The position numbers and the translations under genes were made by a program. 64,000 bases of DNA, taken from assembly GCF_001672755.1 (NCBI RefSeq), contig NZ_LZKI01000033.1, positions 62,001-126,000 on the forward strand, in the 5' to 3' direction. Positions 32,359-45,381 of the stretch are shown here, piece by piece. The notes under the pieces were generated by a model. The model ran no database searches and was not told the origin of the DNA. It saw nothing but the letters and a program-made list of their open reading frames with translations. Origin of the DNA: Mycobacterium colombiense. GTDB taxonomy: Bacteria; Actinomycetota; Actinomycetes; Mycobacteriales; Mycobacteriaceae. Numbering within the stretch: position 1 is the stretch's first letter; each line of letters starts with the position of its first letter.

Positions 32359-32802
32359 CTACAGGCTGCGGCGACGGGAACGTGGTGACGGACGCGACTC
32401 CAGCCAGGACAGGAACGCGGTCAACGCGCCCTTGTCAAACGCGATCTCGTAGCCGGACCTGCGGTCCTGGGTCGTGTCGCGCAGCTCGATGATGACGATC
32501 TCGTTGGTCATGATGTCGAACTCATCGCCGCGGGGCGCGCGCCGGGACACGATCTCCACGCCCCGCCGGCTCAGCCGCCGGTCCGGCCACAGTCGCAGGC
32601 TGGAGAGCCGGTAGAACGCGGCTTCACCACCGCGGTAACGGATTACGCCGTGCCGCCAGCCGTGGCCTCCGACCGCGGGAATGTCCCGCATGATCCCGGC
32701 CGTTCCGCCCTGACGCAGCTTCCACAGCCGATAGCTCAGCCCGACGACGGCGCTCGCCAGCACGACGACGAGCACGACCATGCCGATCATGGGCGCGCTC
32801 AT
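32359..32802 (-). CDS. DUF2550 membrane protein downstream of atpC
   Basis: A 147-residue protein with one N-terminal transmembrane helix (MVVLVVVLASAVVGLSYRLW) and a basic cytoplasmic domain (VIRYRGGEAAFYRLSSLRLWPDRRLSRRGVEIVSRR) ending in an Arg/Ser tail. It follows atpC by 6 bases and is conserved at this place in mycobacteria (Rv1312), so it is probably the last gene of the ATP synthase transcript. Function unknown; a role near the ATP synthase is only suggested by position. Confidence 0.9.
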   Translation of the reverse strand: MSAPMIGMVVLVVVLASAVVGLSYRLWKLRQGGTAGIMRDIPAVGGHGWRHGVIRYRGGEAAFYRLSSLRLWPDRRLSRRGVEIVSRRAPRGDEFDIMTNEIVIIELRDTTQDRRSGYEIAFDKGALTAFLSWLESRPSPRSRRRSL

Positions 32803-32808
32803 CGGCGG

Positions 32809-33174
32809 TTAGTCGATCGCGCCGACGGCGCGCAATCTCGCGCGCCCTCGGGCGGCGGTACGCGGATCGTCAGACTCAGCAGCCTCTCTGGCAGCGCTCT
32901 CGTCGATCTCCGATTCGAACTCGGCGGATTCGGCGAGGATCGTCACCGATTCCTCGGTGACGGACAAGAATCCGCCGTCGACCGCGATCCGCAGATCGTC
33001 TTCGCCCTCTCGTTCGACGCGCACCATTGCGTCGTCGACCAACTGCCCCACCAACGGGATGTGGCGCGGCATGATGCCGATCTCACCGACGGTGGTGCGG
33101 GTGAAGAGAAACGTTGCTTCACCCGACCAGATCTTGCGGTCGACGGCGACTATCTCAACGTTCAATTCAGCCAT
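32809..33174 (-). CDS. atpC: ATP synthase epsilon subunit
   Basis: 121 residues. Central-stalk subunit of F1 that couples rotation and restrains ATP hydrolysis. The N-terminal beta-sandwich starts [20 protein letters not shown], with [14 protein letters not shown] and [11 protein letters not shown] as family motifs; the C-terminal helix pair is short, as in mycobacteria. 34 bases after atpD. Confidence 0.96.
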   Translation of the reverse strand: MAELNVEIVAVDRKIWSGEATFLFTRTTVGEIGIMPRHIPLVGQLVDDAMVRVEREGEDDLRIAVDGGFLSVTEESVTILAESAEFESEIDESAAREAAESDDPRTAARGRARLRAVGAID

Positions 33175-33208
33175 GCCAAGAGCCTTTCAGAGCCTGTTCG
33201 CTCACGCC

Positions 33209-34675
<1,467 letters not shown>

Positions 34676-35584
34676 CTACTTAGCGTCGGCCAGCGCGTTT
34701 GCGCCGCCGACGATTTCGCTGATCTCTTGGGTGATCTGGGCCTGCCGCTCGCGGTTCGCCATCAGCGTGAGCTCTTTGATCAGGTCATCCGCGTTGTCTG
34801 TCGCGGACTTCATCGCTCGCTGACGTGACGCGAGCTCCGATGCCGCCGATTCGAGCAGCGCCGTGTAGACCCGGGTGGTCACGTAGCGCGGCAGCAGCGC
34901 ATCGAAAAGCGTTGTCGCGTCGGGCTCGAACGAGTACAAGGTGTGGAGTTCGTCGGTGTCCTCGACGTATTCCATGACCAGCGGAGCGATGCGGTGCGCC
35001 ACCGCCGCCTGCGACATCATCGATTTGAACTCCGAGTAGACGATGTGCAGTTCGTCGACGCCCTGGCCGTCCTCCGACTCGTCGTCGCCCGCGCCGGCCA
35101 TGAAGGTCTCGACCAGGGTGGACGCGATCTCCGCGGCATTCTCGTACGAGGGTTGCTCGGAGAAGCCGGTCCACGACTCCGTGATGTCCCAGTTTCGGAA
35201 CTTGAAGTAGTTCAGCGCCTTTCGGCCCACGGTGTACACGATCGGCGTCTTGCCTTCCTGCCGCAGCAGGGAGAACAGCTCCTCGGAGCGACGGAAGATG
35301 CTCGAGTTGTACGCGCCGCACAAGCCGCGGTCCGAGGACACCACCAGGACGCCGGCCCGCTTCGGCTCGTCTCGTTCGACCAGCAACGGGTGGTCCAACG
35401 CGGCTTCCGAGGAGAGCGTGGTCAGCATCGAGGTGATCTGGAACGCGTATGGTCGTGCGGATTCCAATCGGGCCTGCGCCTTGCCGATGCGCGAGGTCGC
35501 GATCATCTCCTGGGCCTTGGTGATCTTCTTGATCGACCCTGCCGAACGAATCCGGCCGCGTAGTTCGCGAAGTGTGGCAGCCAT
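34676..35584 (-). CDS. atpG: ATP synthase gamma subunit
   Basis: 302 residues, the rotor shaft of F1. N-terminal helix [29 protein letters not shown] and C-terminal helix [33 protein letters not shown] are canonical. A mycobacteria-specific acidic insertion ([15 protein letters not shown], residues ~163-178) is present; this gamma loop has been reported to restrain ATP hydrolysis in mycobacteria. Six bases after atpA. Confidence 0.97.
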   Translation of the reverse strand: MAATLRELRGRIRSAGSIKKITKAQEMIATSRIGKAQARLESARPYAFQITSMLTTLSSEAALDHPLLVERDEPKRAGVLVVSSDRGLCGAYNSSIFRRSEELFSLLRQEGKTPIVYTVGRKALNYFKFRNWDITESWTGFSEQPSYENAAEIASTLVETFMAGAGDDESEDGQGVDELHIVYSEFKSMMSQAAVAHRIAPLVMEYVEDTDELHTLYSFEPDATTLFDALLPRYVTTRVYTALLESAASELASRQRAMKSATDNADDLIKELTLMANRERQAQITQEISEIVGGANALADAK

Positions 35585-35590
35585 CCGTCG

Positions 35591-37282
35591 CTACTTCTTG
35601 TCCTTGCCGGAGTCCTGCTTGGAATCCTTGGATTCCTTCTTGTCCTTCGGCTTGTCCTTCTTGACCTGTACGGACTCCTTCTCCAAGTCCTTTTCGTCCA
35701 AGGCCTCGACGTGCTCGTCGGGCACGACCGATCCCCCGCCGGTGGCCGCGAAGCCCTTCTTGAAGTTGTTGATGATCTCGGTGAGCTGGTTCTCGCCCTC
35801 TTCCGACAGCTTTCCGCTGTCGCGCACACCGCTTAAGAACTTCTCTTCCGAGGCCCGCATGTGGTCCAGCAGCTCGGTCTCGAAACGCCGGACGTCCTCG
35901 ACGGGCACGGAGTCCAGGTGGCCGCCGGTGCCCAGGAAGATCGAAACCACCTGCTCCTCGACCGGCATCGGCTGGTACTGCGGCTGCTTGAGCAGTTCGA
36001 CCAGACGCTCACCGCGCTCCAGCTGCGCCTTGGACGTCGCGTCCAAATCCGAGGCGAAGGCGGCGAACGACTCCAGTTCGCGGTACTGCGACAGGTCCAG
36101 TCGCAGCGAGCCGGCGACTTCCTTCATGGCCTTGATCTGCGCCGCACCACCCACGCGGGACACCGACACACCGACGTTGATGGCGGGGCGCACACCCTGG
36201 TTGAACAGGTCGGACTCCAGGAAGCACTGCCCATCGGTGATGGAGATGACGTTGGTCGGAATGTAGGCGGAGATGTCGTTGGCCTTGGTCTCGATGATCG
36301 GCAGCCCGGTCAGCGAGCCACCACCGAGTTCGTCGGACAGCTTCGCGCAGCGCTCCAACAGCCGCGAGTGCAGATAGAACACGTCACCCGGGTACGCCTC
36401 GCGACCCGGCGGGCGACGCAGCAGCAGAGAGATCGCCCGGTACGCCTCGGCCTGCTTGCTCAGGTCGTCGAAGACGATCAGCACGTGCTTGCCGTCGTAC
36501 ATCCAGTGCTGGGCGATCGCCGAACCCGTGTACGGCGCAAGCCATTTGAAGCCGGCGGAGTCGGATGCCGGCGCCGCGACGATGGTGGTGTAGTCCATCG
36601 CGCCGCCCTCTTCCAGCGCGCGCCGGACCGACGCGATCGTGGTTCCCTTCTGGCCGATCGCCACGTACACGCAGCGCACCTGCTTGCGCTCGTCGCCGCT
36701 CTCCCAGTTCTCCCGCTGGTTCAGGATGGTGTCCACGCACACCGCGGTCTTGCCGGTCTTGCGGTCGCCGATGATCAGCTGGCGCTGGCCGCGACCGATC
36801 GGCGTCATGGCGTCGATGGCCTTGATGCCGGTCTGCAGCGGCTCGCTCACGCTCTGCCGCTGCACCACCGACGGCGCCTGGATCTCCAGCGCGCGGCGAA
36901 TGTCGGTGTCGATGTCGCCGCGGCCGTCGATCGGCTGGCCGAGTGGATTGACGACGCGCCCCAGGAACCCATCGCCCACCGGAACCGACAAGACCTCGCC
37001 GGTGCGCTTGACTTGCTGACCCTCTTCGATCTTCTCGAAGTCACCCAGGATCACCGCACCGACGCTGTGCTCGTCGAGGTTGAGCGCGACGCCGAGGACC
37101 CCGCCGGGGAACTCGAGCAGCTCCTGGGTCATGACCGAGGGCAGGCCTTCGACGTGCGCGATGCCGTCCCCCGCGTCGACGACGGTACCGACCTCTTCCC
37201 GGGAGGTGTCGGACGTAAAAGAGCCTACGTACTCCTCGATGGCGCTTTGGATGTCATCAGCGGAGATTGTCAACTCGGCCAT
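35591..37282 (-). CDS. atpA: ATP synthase alpha subunit with long charged C-terminal tail
   Basis: 563 residues, non-catalytic F1 subunit. The P-loop is [10 protein letters not shown], with [10 protein letters not shown] and [14 protein letters not shown] as family motifs. Beyond the usual end (~510) it carries the mycobacterial C-terminal extension, here ending in a Lys/Asp/Glu run ([20 protein letters not shown]). That extension is reported to block ATP hydrolysis in mycobacteria. I recall 549 residues for M. tuberculosis, so this tail is about 14 longer. Start ATG 37282. Confidence 0.98.
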   Translation of the reverse strand: MAELTISADDIQSAIEEYVGSFTSDTSREEVGTVVDAGDGIAHVEGLPSVMTQELLEFPGGVLGVALNLDEHSVGAVILGDFEKIEEGQQVKRTGEVLSVPVGDGFLGRVVNPLGQPIDGRGDIDTDIRRALEIQAPSVVQRQSVSEPLQTGIKAIDAMTPIGRGQRQLIIGDRKTGKTAVCVDTILNQRENWESGDERKQVRCVYVAIGQKGTTIASVRRALEEGGAMDYTTIVAAPASDSAGFKWLAPYTGSAIAQHWMYDGKHVLIVFDDLSKQAEAYRAISLLLRRPPGREAYPGDVFYLHSRLLERCAKLSDELGGGSLTGLPIIETKANDISAYIPTNVISITDGQCFLESDLFNQGVRPAINVGVSVSRVGGAAQIKAMKEVAGSLRLDLSQYRELESFAAFASDLDATSKAQLERGERLVELLKQPQYQPMPVEEQVVSIFLGTGGHLDSVPVEDVRRFETELLDHMRASEEKFLSGVRDSGKLSEEGENQLTEIINNFKKGFAATGGGSVVPDEHVEALDEKDLEKESVQVKKDKPKDKKESKDSKQDSGKDKK

Positions 37283-37334
37283 GGCTTTTCGTCTTCCTAC
37301 TTGATCTTGGTTCGCGTGTGATTGTGATGAATTG

Positions 37335-38675
37335 TCAGTCGGGCAATTGAGCCTGGGCCGCGGCGAGTCGAGAAGCGAGCGTCCCGTCGATCACTTCGTC
37401 GGCCACGGAGATGAGCAGGCCGCCCAGTAATTCGGCATCGATCTGCAGCTGCACCGCCACCGGGTGACCGTAGATGCGGCCGAGCACATCGATGAGACGA
37501 GACCGCTGGTCGTCGCTGAGTTCGGCCGCCGCACTGACCTGGGCGACGATCTCGCCGCGGCGCGCCACGGCGACTTGTGTCAAGAACTGAACGGCCTCCT
37601 CGGCCGGCTGGCCTCTGAGCAGTTCGACCGTCTGGCTCAGCAGCGCAGCCACAATGGGGTTGACCCTGCCGCTTGCGCTGTCAAGCACCTTGCGCAACAA
37701 CGCAACTCGCCCTTCCACCGGAACGGAGTAGTCGCCCAAGAGGATGGAAAGTCGCGGCTGCTCGTCGAGGATGCGGGAGAACCTGAACAGCTGTTCTTCT
37801 ACGTCGCCGACTTTGTCCTCACGTTCGGCGACTTCGAGCAACGCCTGCCGCGACACGTGTTCGATGGCGTCGATGAGGTCGGAGTTGGCCGACCATCGCT
37901 CCGATACCGCCGAGCGCAGCACGTCGAGCGTGGCGTCGCCGACCTTGCCGGAGAGCAGTCGCTCGATCAGCTTGACCCTGGGGGCCGCGTCCTCGGCGGG
38001 GACAGTCAGATACCGCGTGACGACGATCTCGCGGTCCAGCATCTGCGCAACCTCTACCAGCTCATTGGAGAGACTTGAAAGCGCCTTGCTGTCAAGGTCT
38101 TTGGCTATGGTGCTGAACTTGTCCGACAGGTTGCCCAGTGCGACGCGGCTCGACGAGCGCATCTTGGTCATCAGCGGGTACTGGACCTCGGTCGACGCGG
38201 GCGCCATCTCGTCGAGCTCTTCGAGGAACCGGTCGACGGTGGCCGACTGCTGTTCGGCGTCGGCGACGTAGTTGCGCACCAACTCGCCCGCCTGACGCAC
38301 CGCTTCGTGGCCGAGTTCCAACCGGAGCTGTCGGCTCAGCTGGGTGCGCAAGAGATCGACCTGGCGGCTGCCCTGCACGCTGATGCGTTCGGACTCGACA
38401 TCCGCCTGGGCCCGCAACTGCTCGACGATGCGGCCCGCGTCGGTCTGGGCCTCCTCGACGACGCGTTCGCCCTCCGTCTTCGCGTCTTCCACGGCCTTGC
38501 TGTGCGCCGTGGTCGACTCGGTCAGCCGATCACTTGCGGTCGCAGCATCTTTCAGCTGTTGGCGCACGGCGTCCTGCCGCGCGGCCATCAGCCGACGCAC
38601 TGGCGGCACGACATAGCGCACCACCAAGAACACGATGGCCGCAAAGCCCACCAACTGGCCGATGAAAGTCGACAT
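37335..38675 (-). CDS. atpH: ATP synthase b-delta fusion subunit
   Basis: 446 residues, the mycobacterial fusion in which a b-type stalk helix and the delta subunit form one peripheral-stalk protein. One N-terminal membrane helix ([20 protein letters not shown]) is followed by a long coiled coil (~30-170). A linker leads to the delta domain (~270-446: [19 protein letters not shown]... [15 protein letters not shown]). Same length as Rv1307. 52 bases before atpA and 6 after atpF. Confidence 0.97.
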   Translation of the reverse strand: MSTFIGQLVGFAAIVFLVVRYVVPPVRRLMAARQDAVRQQLKDAATASDRLTESTTAHSKAVEDAKTEGERVVEEAQTDAGRIVEQLRAQADVESERISVQGSRQVDLLRTQLSRQLRLELGHEAVRQAGELVRNYVADAEQQSATVDRFLEELDEMAPASTEVQYPLMTKMRSSSRVALGNLSDKFSTIAKDLDSKALSSLSNELVEVAQMLDREIVVTRYLTVPAEDAAPRVKLIERLLSGKVGDATLDVLRSAVSERWSANSDLIDAIEHVSRQALLEVAEREDKVGDVEEQLFRFSRILDEQPRLSILLGDYSVPVEGRVALLRKVLDSASGRVNPIVAALLSQTVELLRGQPAEEAVQFLTQVAVARRGEIVAQVSAAAELSDDQRSRLIDVLGRIYGHPVAVQLQIDAELLGGLLISVADEVIDGTLASRLAAAQAQLPD

Positions 38676-38681
38676 ACGTAA

Positions 38682-39215
38682 TTACCGTCCGGATGTCTTG
38701 GTTGCGGATGTGGTCGCGGCGGCGGGGGCGACGTCGACGCCGAGGATTCGACTGGCCAACGTCGCCGACAGCGACGCCACATTGGCACGCAGGTCCAGTT
38801 CCACGGCGTCCCTCTCCCGCTTCAATTGCTCGGATGCCATTTGCAACGTCGACATCACCTGCTGTTCGGCACGGGCGCGCGCGTCCTCGACCACCTTACG
38901 ACCTTCGGCGCGGGCGTTGTCGCGCAACGACGACGCCTGAACCCGCGCCTCGGTCAGGGCTTCTTCGTAGTCGGCCTTGGCCGCGTCGAACTGCTCGGCC
39001 GCCTTCTTGTTGTCGGCGGCCGTCTTGGCGACCATGGCGTCGCGCTCGCGCAACACCTTCATCACCGGCGGCACAACGAATGTGCCGATGACGGCCAGCA
39101 CGATCAGGAAGATGGCCAGCACAAAGAAGAAGGTGCCGTTGGGAACGAGGAAGTTGCTGCCTCCCTCGGCCACCACCTGGCTGGATGCCAGAACGCTCAC
39201 ACTCGCGTCACCCAT
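38682..39215 (-). CDS. atpF: ATP synthase b subunit
   Basis: 177 residues from ATG 39215 ([13 protein letters not shown]); the GTG immediately upstream at 39218 is possible but less like the M. tuberculosis start. Membrane helix [22 protein letters not shown] (residues ~30-52), then a charged coiled coil ([33 protein letters not shown]) forming the peripheral stalk with the b-delta fusion. Ends in an Ala/Thr-rich tail. Ten bases after atpE. Confidence 0.96.
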   Translation of the reverse strand: MGDASVSVLASSQVVAEGGSNFLVPNGTFFFVLAIFLIVLAVIGTFVVPPVMKVLRERDAMVAKTAADNKKAAEQFDAAKADYEEALTEARVQASSLRDNARAEGRKVVEDARARAEQQVMSTLQMASEQLKRERDAVELDLRANVASLSATLASRILGVDVAPAAATTSATKTSGR

Positions 39216-39224
39216 CACGGCAGA

Positions 39225-39536
<312 letters not shown>

Positions 39537-39557
39537 TCAGAACAATTCATCGTGGTC

Positions 39558-40316
39558 TCAGTCATGGTGATCCTCGATCTCCATGGCTTGACTGAAGTAC
39601 AAGATGGTCAGAATCGAGAAGATGAAGGCCTGGATCGCCCCGACGAACAGGTCGAAGGCCTTCCAGATCGCGTTGGGCGCCCACATGATGTACGGCGGGA
39701 ACAGCGCGATCAGCGCGACCAGGATGCCGCCGGCGAAGATGTTGCCGAAGAGTCGGAGAGACAAAGAGATCGGCTTGGCGAGCTCTTCGACCAGGTTGAT
39801 CGGTGCCAGGAACGCCACGTGGCCTTTCAGGACGGCCAGGGGGTGTCCGATGACGCCGCGGCGCCAGATGCCCGCCACGTGGTAACAGACGAAAACGAAC
39901 AGAGCCAGCGCCAGAACGTAATTGATATCCGCCGCCGCCGACTTCAGCAGCTCGGTGGTGTGACCCGACTTGTCGGTGTACTGCAGCGGCAGCACCGACA
40001 GCCAGTTGGAGATCAGGATGAACACGAAGATGGTGACGGCCAGCGGCAGCACGAACGGTGCGATCCGCATGCCGACCGCGCTCTCGATCTGATCGCGCAT
40101 CTGGACCGTGATGGCTTCCCAGAACAACTGAACGCCGCTGGGCACGCCGGTGGAGGTGATCTTCGCGCGCAGGAAGAAGGCAAGTGCCAGCACGATCACC
40201 GCGGCGATCCCGGTCGCCAGGATCGTGTCGGTGTTGACGGTCATGCCCAGCCATTTGGCTTGCGTGTGCGCGCCGACCTCGATCGCGCCCTCGGCCAGGA
40301 ACCTCGTCTCAGGCAT
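39558..40316 (-). CDS. atpB: ATP synthase a subunit
   Basis: 252 residues from ATG 40316 ([17 protein letters not shown]), overlapping the end of atpI by 8 bases; the longer frame to 40361 is atpI sequence. A multi-helix F0 subunit forming the proton half-channels. The essential Arg is in [14 protein letters not shown], and [22 protein letters not shown] and the C-terminal [17 protein letters not shown] are family segments. Works against the AtpE ring. Confidence 0.97.
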   Translation of the reverse strand: MPETRFLAEGAIEVGAHTQAKWLGMTVNTDTILATGIAAVIVLALAFFLRAKITSTGVPSGVQLFWEAITVQMRDQIESAVGMRIAPFVLPLAVTIFVFILISNWLSVLPLQYTDKSGHTTELLKSAAADINYVLALALFVFVCYHVAGIWRRGVIGHPLAVLKGHVAFLAPINLVEELAKPISLSLRLFGNIFAGGILVALIALFPPYIMWAPNAIWKAFDLFVGAIQAFIFSILTILYFSQAMEIEDHHD

Positions 40317-40803
40317 CGGGGGTGTTCCTTCCTTCCGTTCCTTCCGATCCTGCGATCGCATCGCGTCCGGCGGCGTCCGAAGGCTCCGCCCAGTCGCCGG
40401 CGCGTAGCTTCTTCCACACCGGAAGCGCTGTCGAGGCGACTAACAGGACCTGGAAAAGCGCCAATCCGAACACGACGCCCAGGCCGGCCGGCCGAAAGAC
40501 GTAGGCAATGATCAGCCCGACGACGGTGATGATGGCCAGCCGTGACGCCGAGTTGACCGCCATCGACCTTTTCAGCGGGTGATCCTTGGCGGTAATCGAT
40601 TCAACCGAGCGACGCACCAGTACCGCATTGAGCAAACCCAGGAGAAGCCCGACGCCGAAGAAGACTCCGACCATCAGGTGACCGGACAGTCCGGCGGCGA
40701 GCACCGCCACCGCTGTGATGGCAATGCTGATCGCGAAGAGCCGAACCGGACGGAAAGCAACAGAGGGAAACACCAACGGCGCGTCCTGCGCTGGTGTCGT
40801 CAC
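40309..40803 (-). CDS. atpI: AtpI-like membrane protein at the head of the atp operon
   Basis: 164 residues with four hydrophobic segments ([68 protein letters not shown]) and a polar tail. Position before atpB matches Rv1303 and AtpI/UncI-type proteins, which assist c-ring assembly or ion supply in other bacteria. The 216-base gap upstream (40804-41019, before wecA) is the likely place of the operon promoter, though I see no clear hexamers. Confidence 0.88.
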   Translation of the reverse strand: MTTPAQDAPLVFPSVAFRPVRLFAISIAITAVAVLAAGLSGHLMVGVFFGVGLLLGLLNAVLVRRSVESITAKDHPLKRSMAVNSASRLAIITVVGLIIAYVFRPAGLGVVFGLALFQVLLVASTALPVWKKLRAGDWAEPSDAAGRDAIAGSEGTEGRNTPDA

Positions 40804-41019
40804 TGCAGCACCTCAATCCCAGGTTGGTGATACGGGAACCCCTCGACCGACTGATCGGTGGCCCGCCGAGCGTATCGCACGTCACAGTTGAATCACCCAA
40901 GGGGTATCTCCCGAGGCCGGTCTTGAACCAGCCCGATCGGATCAGCCTCCGATGGACCGGTAGCCTGCGCGGCTTTTTGGGGTTCTACCAGCACCGTACC
41001 ACACTGCGAACCCCAACTA

Positions 41020-42240
41020 CTACTCCTCGTCGTAGTAGTCGTCTCCACGGCGTAAGAGAGGGATCGCCGTCGCGATGCCGGCCACCACGATCGCACCCAG
41101 CATCACCGCGGCGGTATCGCGGGGACGGAAAAAGATTGTGCTCGCGGCGCCGAACGCGACGATCCCGACCCACAGATAGATCAGCAACACCACCCGCCGG
41201 TGCGAGTGACCGATCTGCAGCAACCGGTGATGCAGATGCATTTTGTCGGGGCTGAACGCGCTGCGGCCCGCGCGGGTGCGGCGCACGATCGCCAGCAGCA
41301 AATCGAGCATCGGCACGAAAATGACCGCGGCCACCAGCAGGAACGGCGACAGCAGGACAAACACGTCGCGGGCGCCGTAGGCGTTCTGCGAGACCGGGCC
41401 GGCGGCCGTCGTAGACGCGGCCGACAACATCAGACCGATCAGCATCGAGCCGGAGTCGCCCATGAAGATCTTGGCGCGGTGAAAGTTGTGCGGCAAAAAG
41501 CCCAGACAGGCCCCGGCAAGCACCACCGAGATCACTGCGGGCGGATAGAACAGGACGTCACCGCCGTGGTCGCGCAGCAGCCCGACCGAGAACATGCAGA
41601 TGGCCAGCGCGGTGATCAGTCCGAGCCCGGCGGCCAGGCCGTCGAGCCCGTCGACGAAGTTCATCGCGTTGACGACGGACACGGTCAGGGCGAGGGTCAG
41701 CAGGATCGACGACGCCTGGTCGAGGACGATGGTGCCGACGCCGCCGATCGGGATGTAGAGGACGCTCCACGCCACGCCCATGGTGACCAGCACGCTGGCC
41801 GCGGTGATCTGTCCGGCGAACTTGGTCAAGGCGTCCAGGCCCCAGCGGTCGTCGATGAGGCCGATGCCCATGATGACTGCGCCGGCCACCAGGACCGCGG
41901 GCATGCCGGTCGAGTAGACGAACCCACGGGTGAGCGCCGGAAGTTGGGATGCCAGAAAGACGGCCGTGATGACGCCGAGGAACATCGCCAGCCCGCCCAT
42001 CCGGGGGGTCGGCGTGACGTGGACGTCGCGCTCGCGCGGATAGGCGACCGCACCCAGCCGGGTGGCCAATACCCGAACCGGCCCGGTCGCGAAGTACGTG
42101 ATGATCGCCGCGGTCAATCCCACCAGCGCCAGCTCACGAAGCGGAACCCCGGCGCCGCGGTCGGCCAGCGCGAGCAACCCACCGGCAAGGTTGGTTACGT
42201 CGCTGGACATCACCGAGACCGTACTGGACAAACCTGGCAC
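41020..42240 (-). CDS. wecA: UDP-GlcNAc:decaprenyl-phosphate GlcNAc-1-phosphate transferase
   Basis: 406-residue polytopic membrane enzyme starting arabinogalactan linker synthesis by moving GlcNAc-1-P to decaprenyl phosphate. About eleven hydrophobic helices. Family motifs: HVTPTPRMGGLAMF, GLIDDRWGLD (DDxxD-type metal site), NAMNFVDGLDGLAAG, and HRAKIFMGDSGSM plus SPDKMHLHHRLL near the end. GTG 42240 was taken as start; an internal ATG at 42210 (MSSDVTNLAGG) is a real alternative. Follows the sua5 gene by 17 bases. Rv1302 ortholog. Confidence 0.95.
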   Translation of the reverse strand: MPGLSSTVSVMSSDVTNLAGGLLALADRGAGVPLRELALVGLTAAIITYFATGPVRVLATRLGAVAYPRERDVHVTPTPRMGGLAMFLGVITAVFLASQLPALTRGFVYSTGMPAVLVAGAVIMGIGLIDDRWGLDALTKFAGQITAASVLVTMGVAWSVLYIPIGGVGTIVLDQASSILLTLALTVSVVNAMNFVDGLDGLAAGLGLITALAICMFSVGLLRDHGGDVLFYPPAVISVVLAGACLGFLPHNFHRAKIFMGDSGSMLIGLMLSAASTTAAGPVSQNAYGARDVFVLLSPFLLVAAVIFVPMLDLLLAIVRRTRAGRSAFSPDKMHLHHRLLQIGHSHRRVVLLIYLWVGIVAFGAASTIFFRPRDTAAVMLGAIVVAGIATAIPLLRRGDDYYDEE

Positions 42241-42257
42241 CCCGACAACCGCTCCAG

Positions 42258-42917
42258 TCAGGCCGGGGCGGTCAGGCTTTCGGGATCGACGGCGAGCACT
42301 TCCGCGATCCGATCCACGCTCACCGGGCCCGGCCGCAGAATCCGCGGCGTCGCACCGGTCAGGTCGACGATCGTCGAGGCGGCCCCCTGATCCGCCGGTC
42401 CCGCGTCCAGATAGACGTCCACCAGATCGCCGAGCTGACTGCGCGCCTCGTTGGCTTCCACGGCCGCCGGACGGCCGGAGATGTTGGCGCTGGACACCGC
42501 CAGGGGCCCGACCTCACGCAGCAGTTCGATGGCAACGGGATGCAGCGGCATGCGCAACATCACCGTGCCGCGGGCGTCGCCGAGATCCCACTGCAACGAC
42601 GGCGCCTGGCTGACCACGAGGCTCAACGCGCCCGGCCAGAAGGCACGGATCAGGTCGCGGGCCCCGTCCGGCATGGTGTAGACGAGTCCCTCGATGGTGT
42701 GCCAGGAGCCGACCAGCACCCCCACCGGCATGTCGCGCCCCCGGCCCTTCGCCGACAGCAACGCCGAGACCGCGGCGCTGTTGAACGCGTCGGCGCCGAT
42801 GCCGTACACGGTGTCGGTGGGCATGACGACCAGCCGGCCGCCCTTGAGCGCTCCCGCCGCCGCGGCGATTCCAAGTGAGCGCTGACCGGGATCCGCACAG
42901 TCGAAGACCTCAGTCAT
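42258..42917 (-). CDS. sua5: L-threonylcarbamoyladenylate synthase (Sua5/YwlC/TsaC)
   Basis: 219 residues. Makes threonylcarbamoyl-AMP from Thr, bicarbonate and ATP for the t6A37 modification of ANN-reading tRNAs. YrdC-fold motifs: VVMPTDTVYGIGADAF, KGRGRDMPVGVLV, and PLAVSSANISGRPAA. The C-terminal stretch after ~180 is shorter than a full Sua5 domain. Start overlaps the prmC stop by 8 bases, so the two are translationally coupled. Confidence 0.93.
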   Translation of the reverse strand: MTEVFDCADPGQRSLGIAAAAGALKGGRLVVMPTDTVYGIGADAFNSAAVSALLSAKGRGRDMPVGVLVGSWHTIEGLVYTMPDGARDLIRAFWPGALSLVVSQAPSLQWDLGDARGTVMLRMPLHPVAIELLREVGPLAVSSANISGRPAAVEANEARSQLGDLVDVYLDAGPADQGAASTIVDLTGATPRILRPGPVSVDRIAEVLAVDPESLTAPA

Positions 42918-43791
42918 TGGCGACGTCCCCTCCCCCGGCTGTCGACCTCCTGCGAGCCGTCACGAAACGCGGCCGGCCGGTCAGGTCCGCCCGGGCCTGG
43001 ACGTCGTCGAATGCTGCTGTGCGATCGAACAATTCCACCGTCTGCGCCGAGGTGGTGTCGTCGTGCTCGACGCCGATCAGCCCGCCCGGGCGCAGCCAGC
43101 GGCGGGCGAGGGTGACGAGGGGGACGATCACCGCCAATCCGTCCGGGCCGCCGAAGACCGCCTGGTGCGGATCATGTTGCGCGACTTCGGGATCCAGCAC
43201 GGCATCGTCGGGAACATAGGGCGGGTTGGCCACCACCATGTCGACCCGACCGTCCAGTTCGGCGAGCAGTGCGGGCGGGGAAGCCAGCTCGGTGACGTCG
43301 GCGCGCAGCAGCTCGATCGCGGTGCCCTGCGCGTTGCGGCGCGCGTAGTCGAGCGCGGCATCGGAGTTGTCGATCGCGATGATCCGCGCGTCAGGCAGAT
43401 GGTGGGCCAGCCCCACCGCCAGAGCGCCCGAACCGGTGCACAAATCGACGATGACGGGCCGCGGCGCAAGTTGTTGCGCAACAGCCCATTCCAGCAGGGC
43501 CTCGGTCTCCGGGCGGGGTACGAAGACCCCCGGTCCGACCTGCAGTGTCACGGGACCGAATGCCGCGGTCCCCACCAGATGTTGCAGCGGCACCCGTTGC
43601 GAGCGCGCGGCCACCACGTCGCGGTAGCGCCCGAAAAACTCCGCACCGGGCGGGTCAAGCAGGGTCAGGCGCCCGCGGTCGGTTCCCGCCAGGTGGGCGG
43701 CCAGCTGTTCGGCATCCCAACGCGCGGAATCGATTCCCGCTTCGGCGAGGGTGGCCGCAGCATCGTCGATCGCGCGCCGCAGGACGTTCAT
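42910..43791 (-). CDS. prmC: Peptide chain release factor N5-glutamine methyltransferase
   Basis: 293 residues. Methylates the Gln of the GGQ motif in release factors. The catalytic motif [13 protein letters not shown] (NPPY) and the SAM-binding [17 protein letters not shown] are clear; the N-terminal helical domain (~1-90) binds the release factor. Its stop overlaps sua5 and its start overlaps the prfA stop (ATGA), so enzyme and substrate are co-translated. Rv1300 ortholog. Confidence 0.95.
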   Translation of the reverse strand: MNVLRRAIDDAAATLAEAGIDSARWDAEQLAAHLAGTDRGRLTLLDPPGAEFFGRYRDVVAARSQRVPLQHLVGTAAFGPVTLQVGPGVFVPRPETEALLEWAVAQQLAPRPVIVDLCTGSGALAVGLAHHLPDARIIAIDNSDAALDYARRNAQGTAIELLRADVTELASPPALLAELDGRVDMVVANPPYVPDDAVLDPEVAQHDPHQAVFGGPDGLAVIVPLVTLARRWLRPGGLIGVEHDDTTSAQTVELFDRTAAFDDVQARADLTGRPRFVTARRRSTAGGGDVAND

Positions 43792-44867
43792 GCCTGTTGC
43801 AGCCGGGACTGCTTGTCGGCGGCGGCCAGGGCGTCGAACAGGGCGTCTAGGTCGCCGTCGAGGACCTGGTCGAGGTTGTGCGACTTGAAGTTGATGCGGT
43901 GGTCCGCGATCCGGTTCTCCGGGAAGTTATAGGTGCGGATGCGTTCGCTGCGGTCCACGGTGCGGATCTGGCTGGCCCGGTCCGCCGACGCATCCGCCAG
44001 CGCCTGCTCCTCGGCCAGGGCCTGCAGGCGGGCGGCCAAAACCTGCAGCGCGCGGGCCTTGTTCTGCAACTGCGAGCGTTCGTTCTGGCAGGTGACGACG
44101 ATACCGGTGGGCAGATGCGTGATGCGCACCGCGGAGTCGGTGGTGTTGACGCCCTGGCCGCCTTTGCCCGACGAGCGATAGACATCGATACGCAGGTCCG
44201 ACTCGTCGATCTGCACCTCGCCGACCTCTTCGGGTTCGGGATACACCAGCACGCCGGCTGCCGAAGTATGAACGCGGCCTTGGGATTCCGTCACCGGGAC
44301 GCGCTGCACCCGGTGCACTCCGCCCTCGAATTTCATCCGCGACCAGACCCCGTCGGCAGTGTCTCCCTTACTGGCGATGGCCAGGGTCGCGTCCTTGTAG
44401 CCGCCGAGGTCCGAGGTGGTTTCGTCCAGCACGGTGACGGTCCAGCCGTGCCGCTCGGCGTAGCGGATGTACATCCGCGCCAGGTCGGCGGCGAACAATG
44501 CCGATTCTTCGCCGCCCTCTCCGGATTTCACTTCGAGCACGATGTCGTCGGCGTCGTGCGGGTCACGCGGCGCCAGCATGTCGGTGAGTTGGGTGTCCAA
44601 CTCAGCCACCTGGGTTTCCAGATCCGTCACCTCGGCGGCGAACGACACGTCGTCGGCGGCCAGCTCTTTCGCCGTTTCCAGATCGTCGCGCGCGGCCACC
44701 AGCTTGCGGTAGGTACCCACGATCGGGGCCAGCCGGGCGAACCGCCGACCGGCCTTGCGGGCCTCGTCGGGATTGCTGTGCAATTCCGGATCCGCCAACC
44801 GCCGCTCGAGGTCGGCGTGCTCGGCCAGCAGCACATCGATGGTCTGTACCGGCTTGGTCACCGCCAC
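43788..44867 (-). CDS. prfA: Peptide chain release factor 1
   Basis: 359 residues, reading UAA and UAG stops. The GGQ loop is [22 protein letters not shown], and the stop-recognition PVT-type tripeptide occurs in [16 protein letters not shown]. Start ATG 44867 ([17 protein letters not shown]). 93 bases separate it from rpmE upstream on the same strand. The Gln of GGQ is the substrate of the adjacent PrmC. Confidence 0.97.
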   Translation of the reverse strand: MAVTKPVQTIDVLLAEHADLERRLADPELHSNPDEARKAGRRFARLAPIVGTYRKLVAARDDLETAKELAADDVSFAAEVTDLETQVAELDTQLTDMLAPRDPHDADDIVLEVKSGEGGEESALFAADLARMYIRYAERHGWTVTVLDETTSDLGGYKDATLAIASKGDTADGVWSRMKFEGGVHRVQRVPVTESQGRVHTSAAGVLVYPEPEEVGEVQIDESDLRIDVYRSSGKGGQGVNTTDSAVRITHLPTGIVVTCQNERSQLQNKARALQVLAARLQALAEEQALADASADRASQIRTVDRSERIRTYNFPENRIADHRINFKSHNLDQVLDGDLDALFDALAAADKQSRLQQA

Positions 44868-44960
44868 ACCTCCTGTCCCGCTTCGCCTGTCACTACGCCG
44901 AACGCAAACCGACGCCCGGCCTGTGCGACGGTGCGCACAGTTCGGGCGTCGGGAACCGAG

Positions 44961-45191
44961 CTATTTGTCGGCAGCAGCGCCGGCGTTGCGCTTGCCGTAC
45001 CGCTTTTCGAAGCGGGCCACGCGGCCGCCGCTGTCGAGGATCTTCTGCTTGCCGGTGTAGAAGGGGTGGCACTGCGAGCAGACCTCGACGACGATGTGTC
45101 CACCGTCCTTGGTGCTGCGCGTCTGGAAGGTGTTGCCACACCCGCAGAGCACCGTGGTCTCCCCGTAAGCGGGGTGAATGTCAGCTTTCAT
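44961..45191 (-). CDS. rpmE: Ribosomal protein L31 (zinc-binding, C+ form)
   Basis: 76 residues from ATG 45191 ([15 protein letters not shown]); the upstream start at 45230 is not needed. Four zinc-ligand cysteines are present: CGCG at 16/18 and CSQC at ~37/40. This is the zinc-dependent form; mycobacteria usually keep a zinc-free paralogue elsewhere for Zur control. Lies 190 bases after rho in the same direction. Confidence 0.97.
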   Translation of the reverse strand: MKADIHPAYGETTVLCGCGNTFQTRSTKDGGHIVVEVCSQCHPFYTGKQKILDSGGRVARFEKRYGKRNAGAAADK

Positions 45192-45381
45192 GATGTCCTC
45201 TTCGATCGTTTGCCGCCCGCCCCCGTCCAAACTCGAACGGTCGGGCGTGAACTCCGAACCTCAGGCGGTTGTCGGATAATCGAGCCCCGATTATGCCAGG
45301 TCAACCACCATCATCCCAAACAGCGAGCTGCGCCCGTCCATTCCCGGTGACGCGATCCGGTCTCGCGTCACCGCCAGTGGG

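Noticed and set aside
35861..37321. 486-codon plus-strand frame opposite atpA
   Set aside because: Antisense shadow; atpA is unmistakable and lies in the conserved operon.
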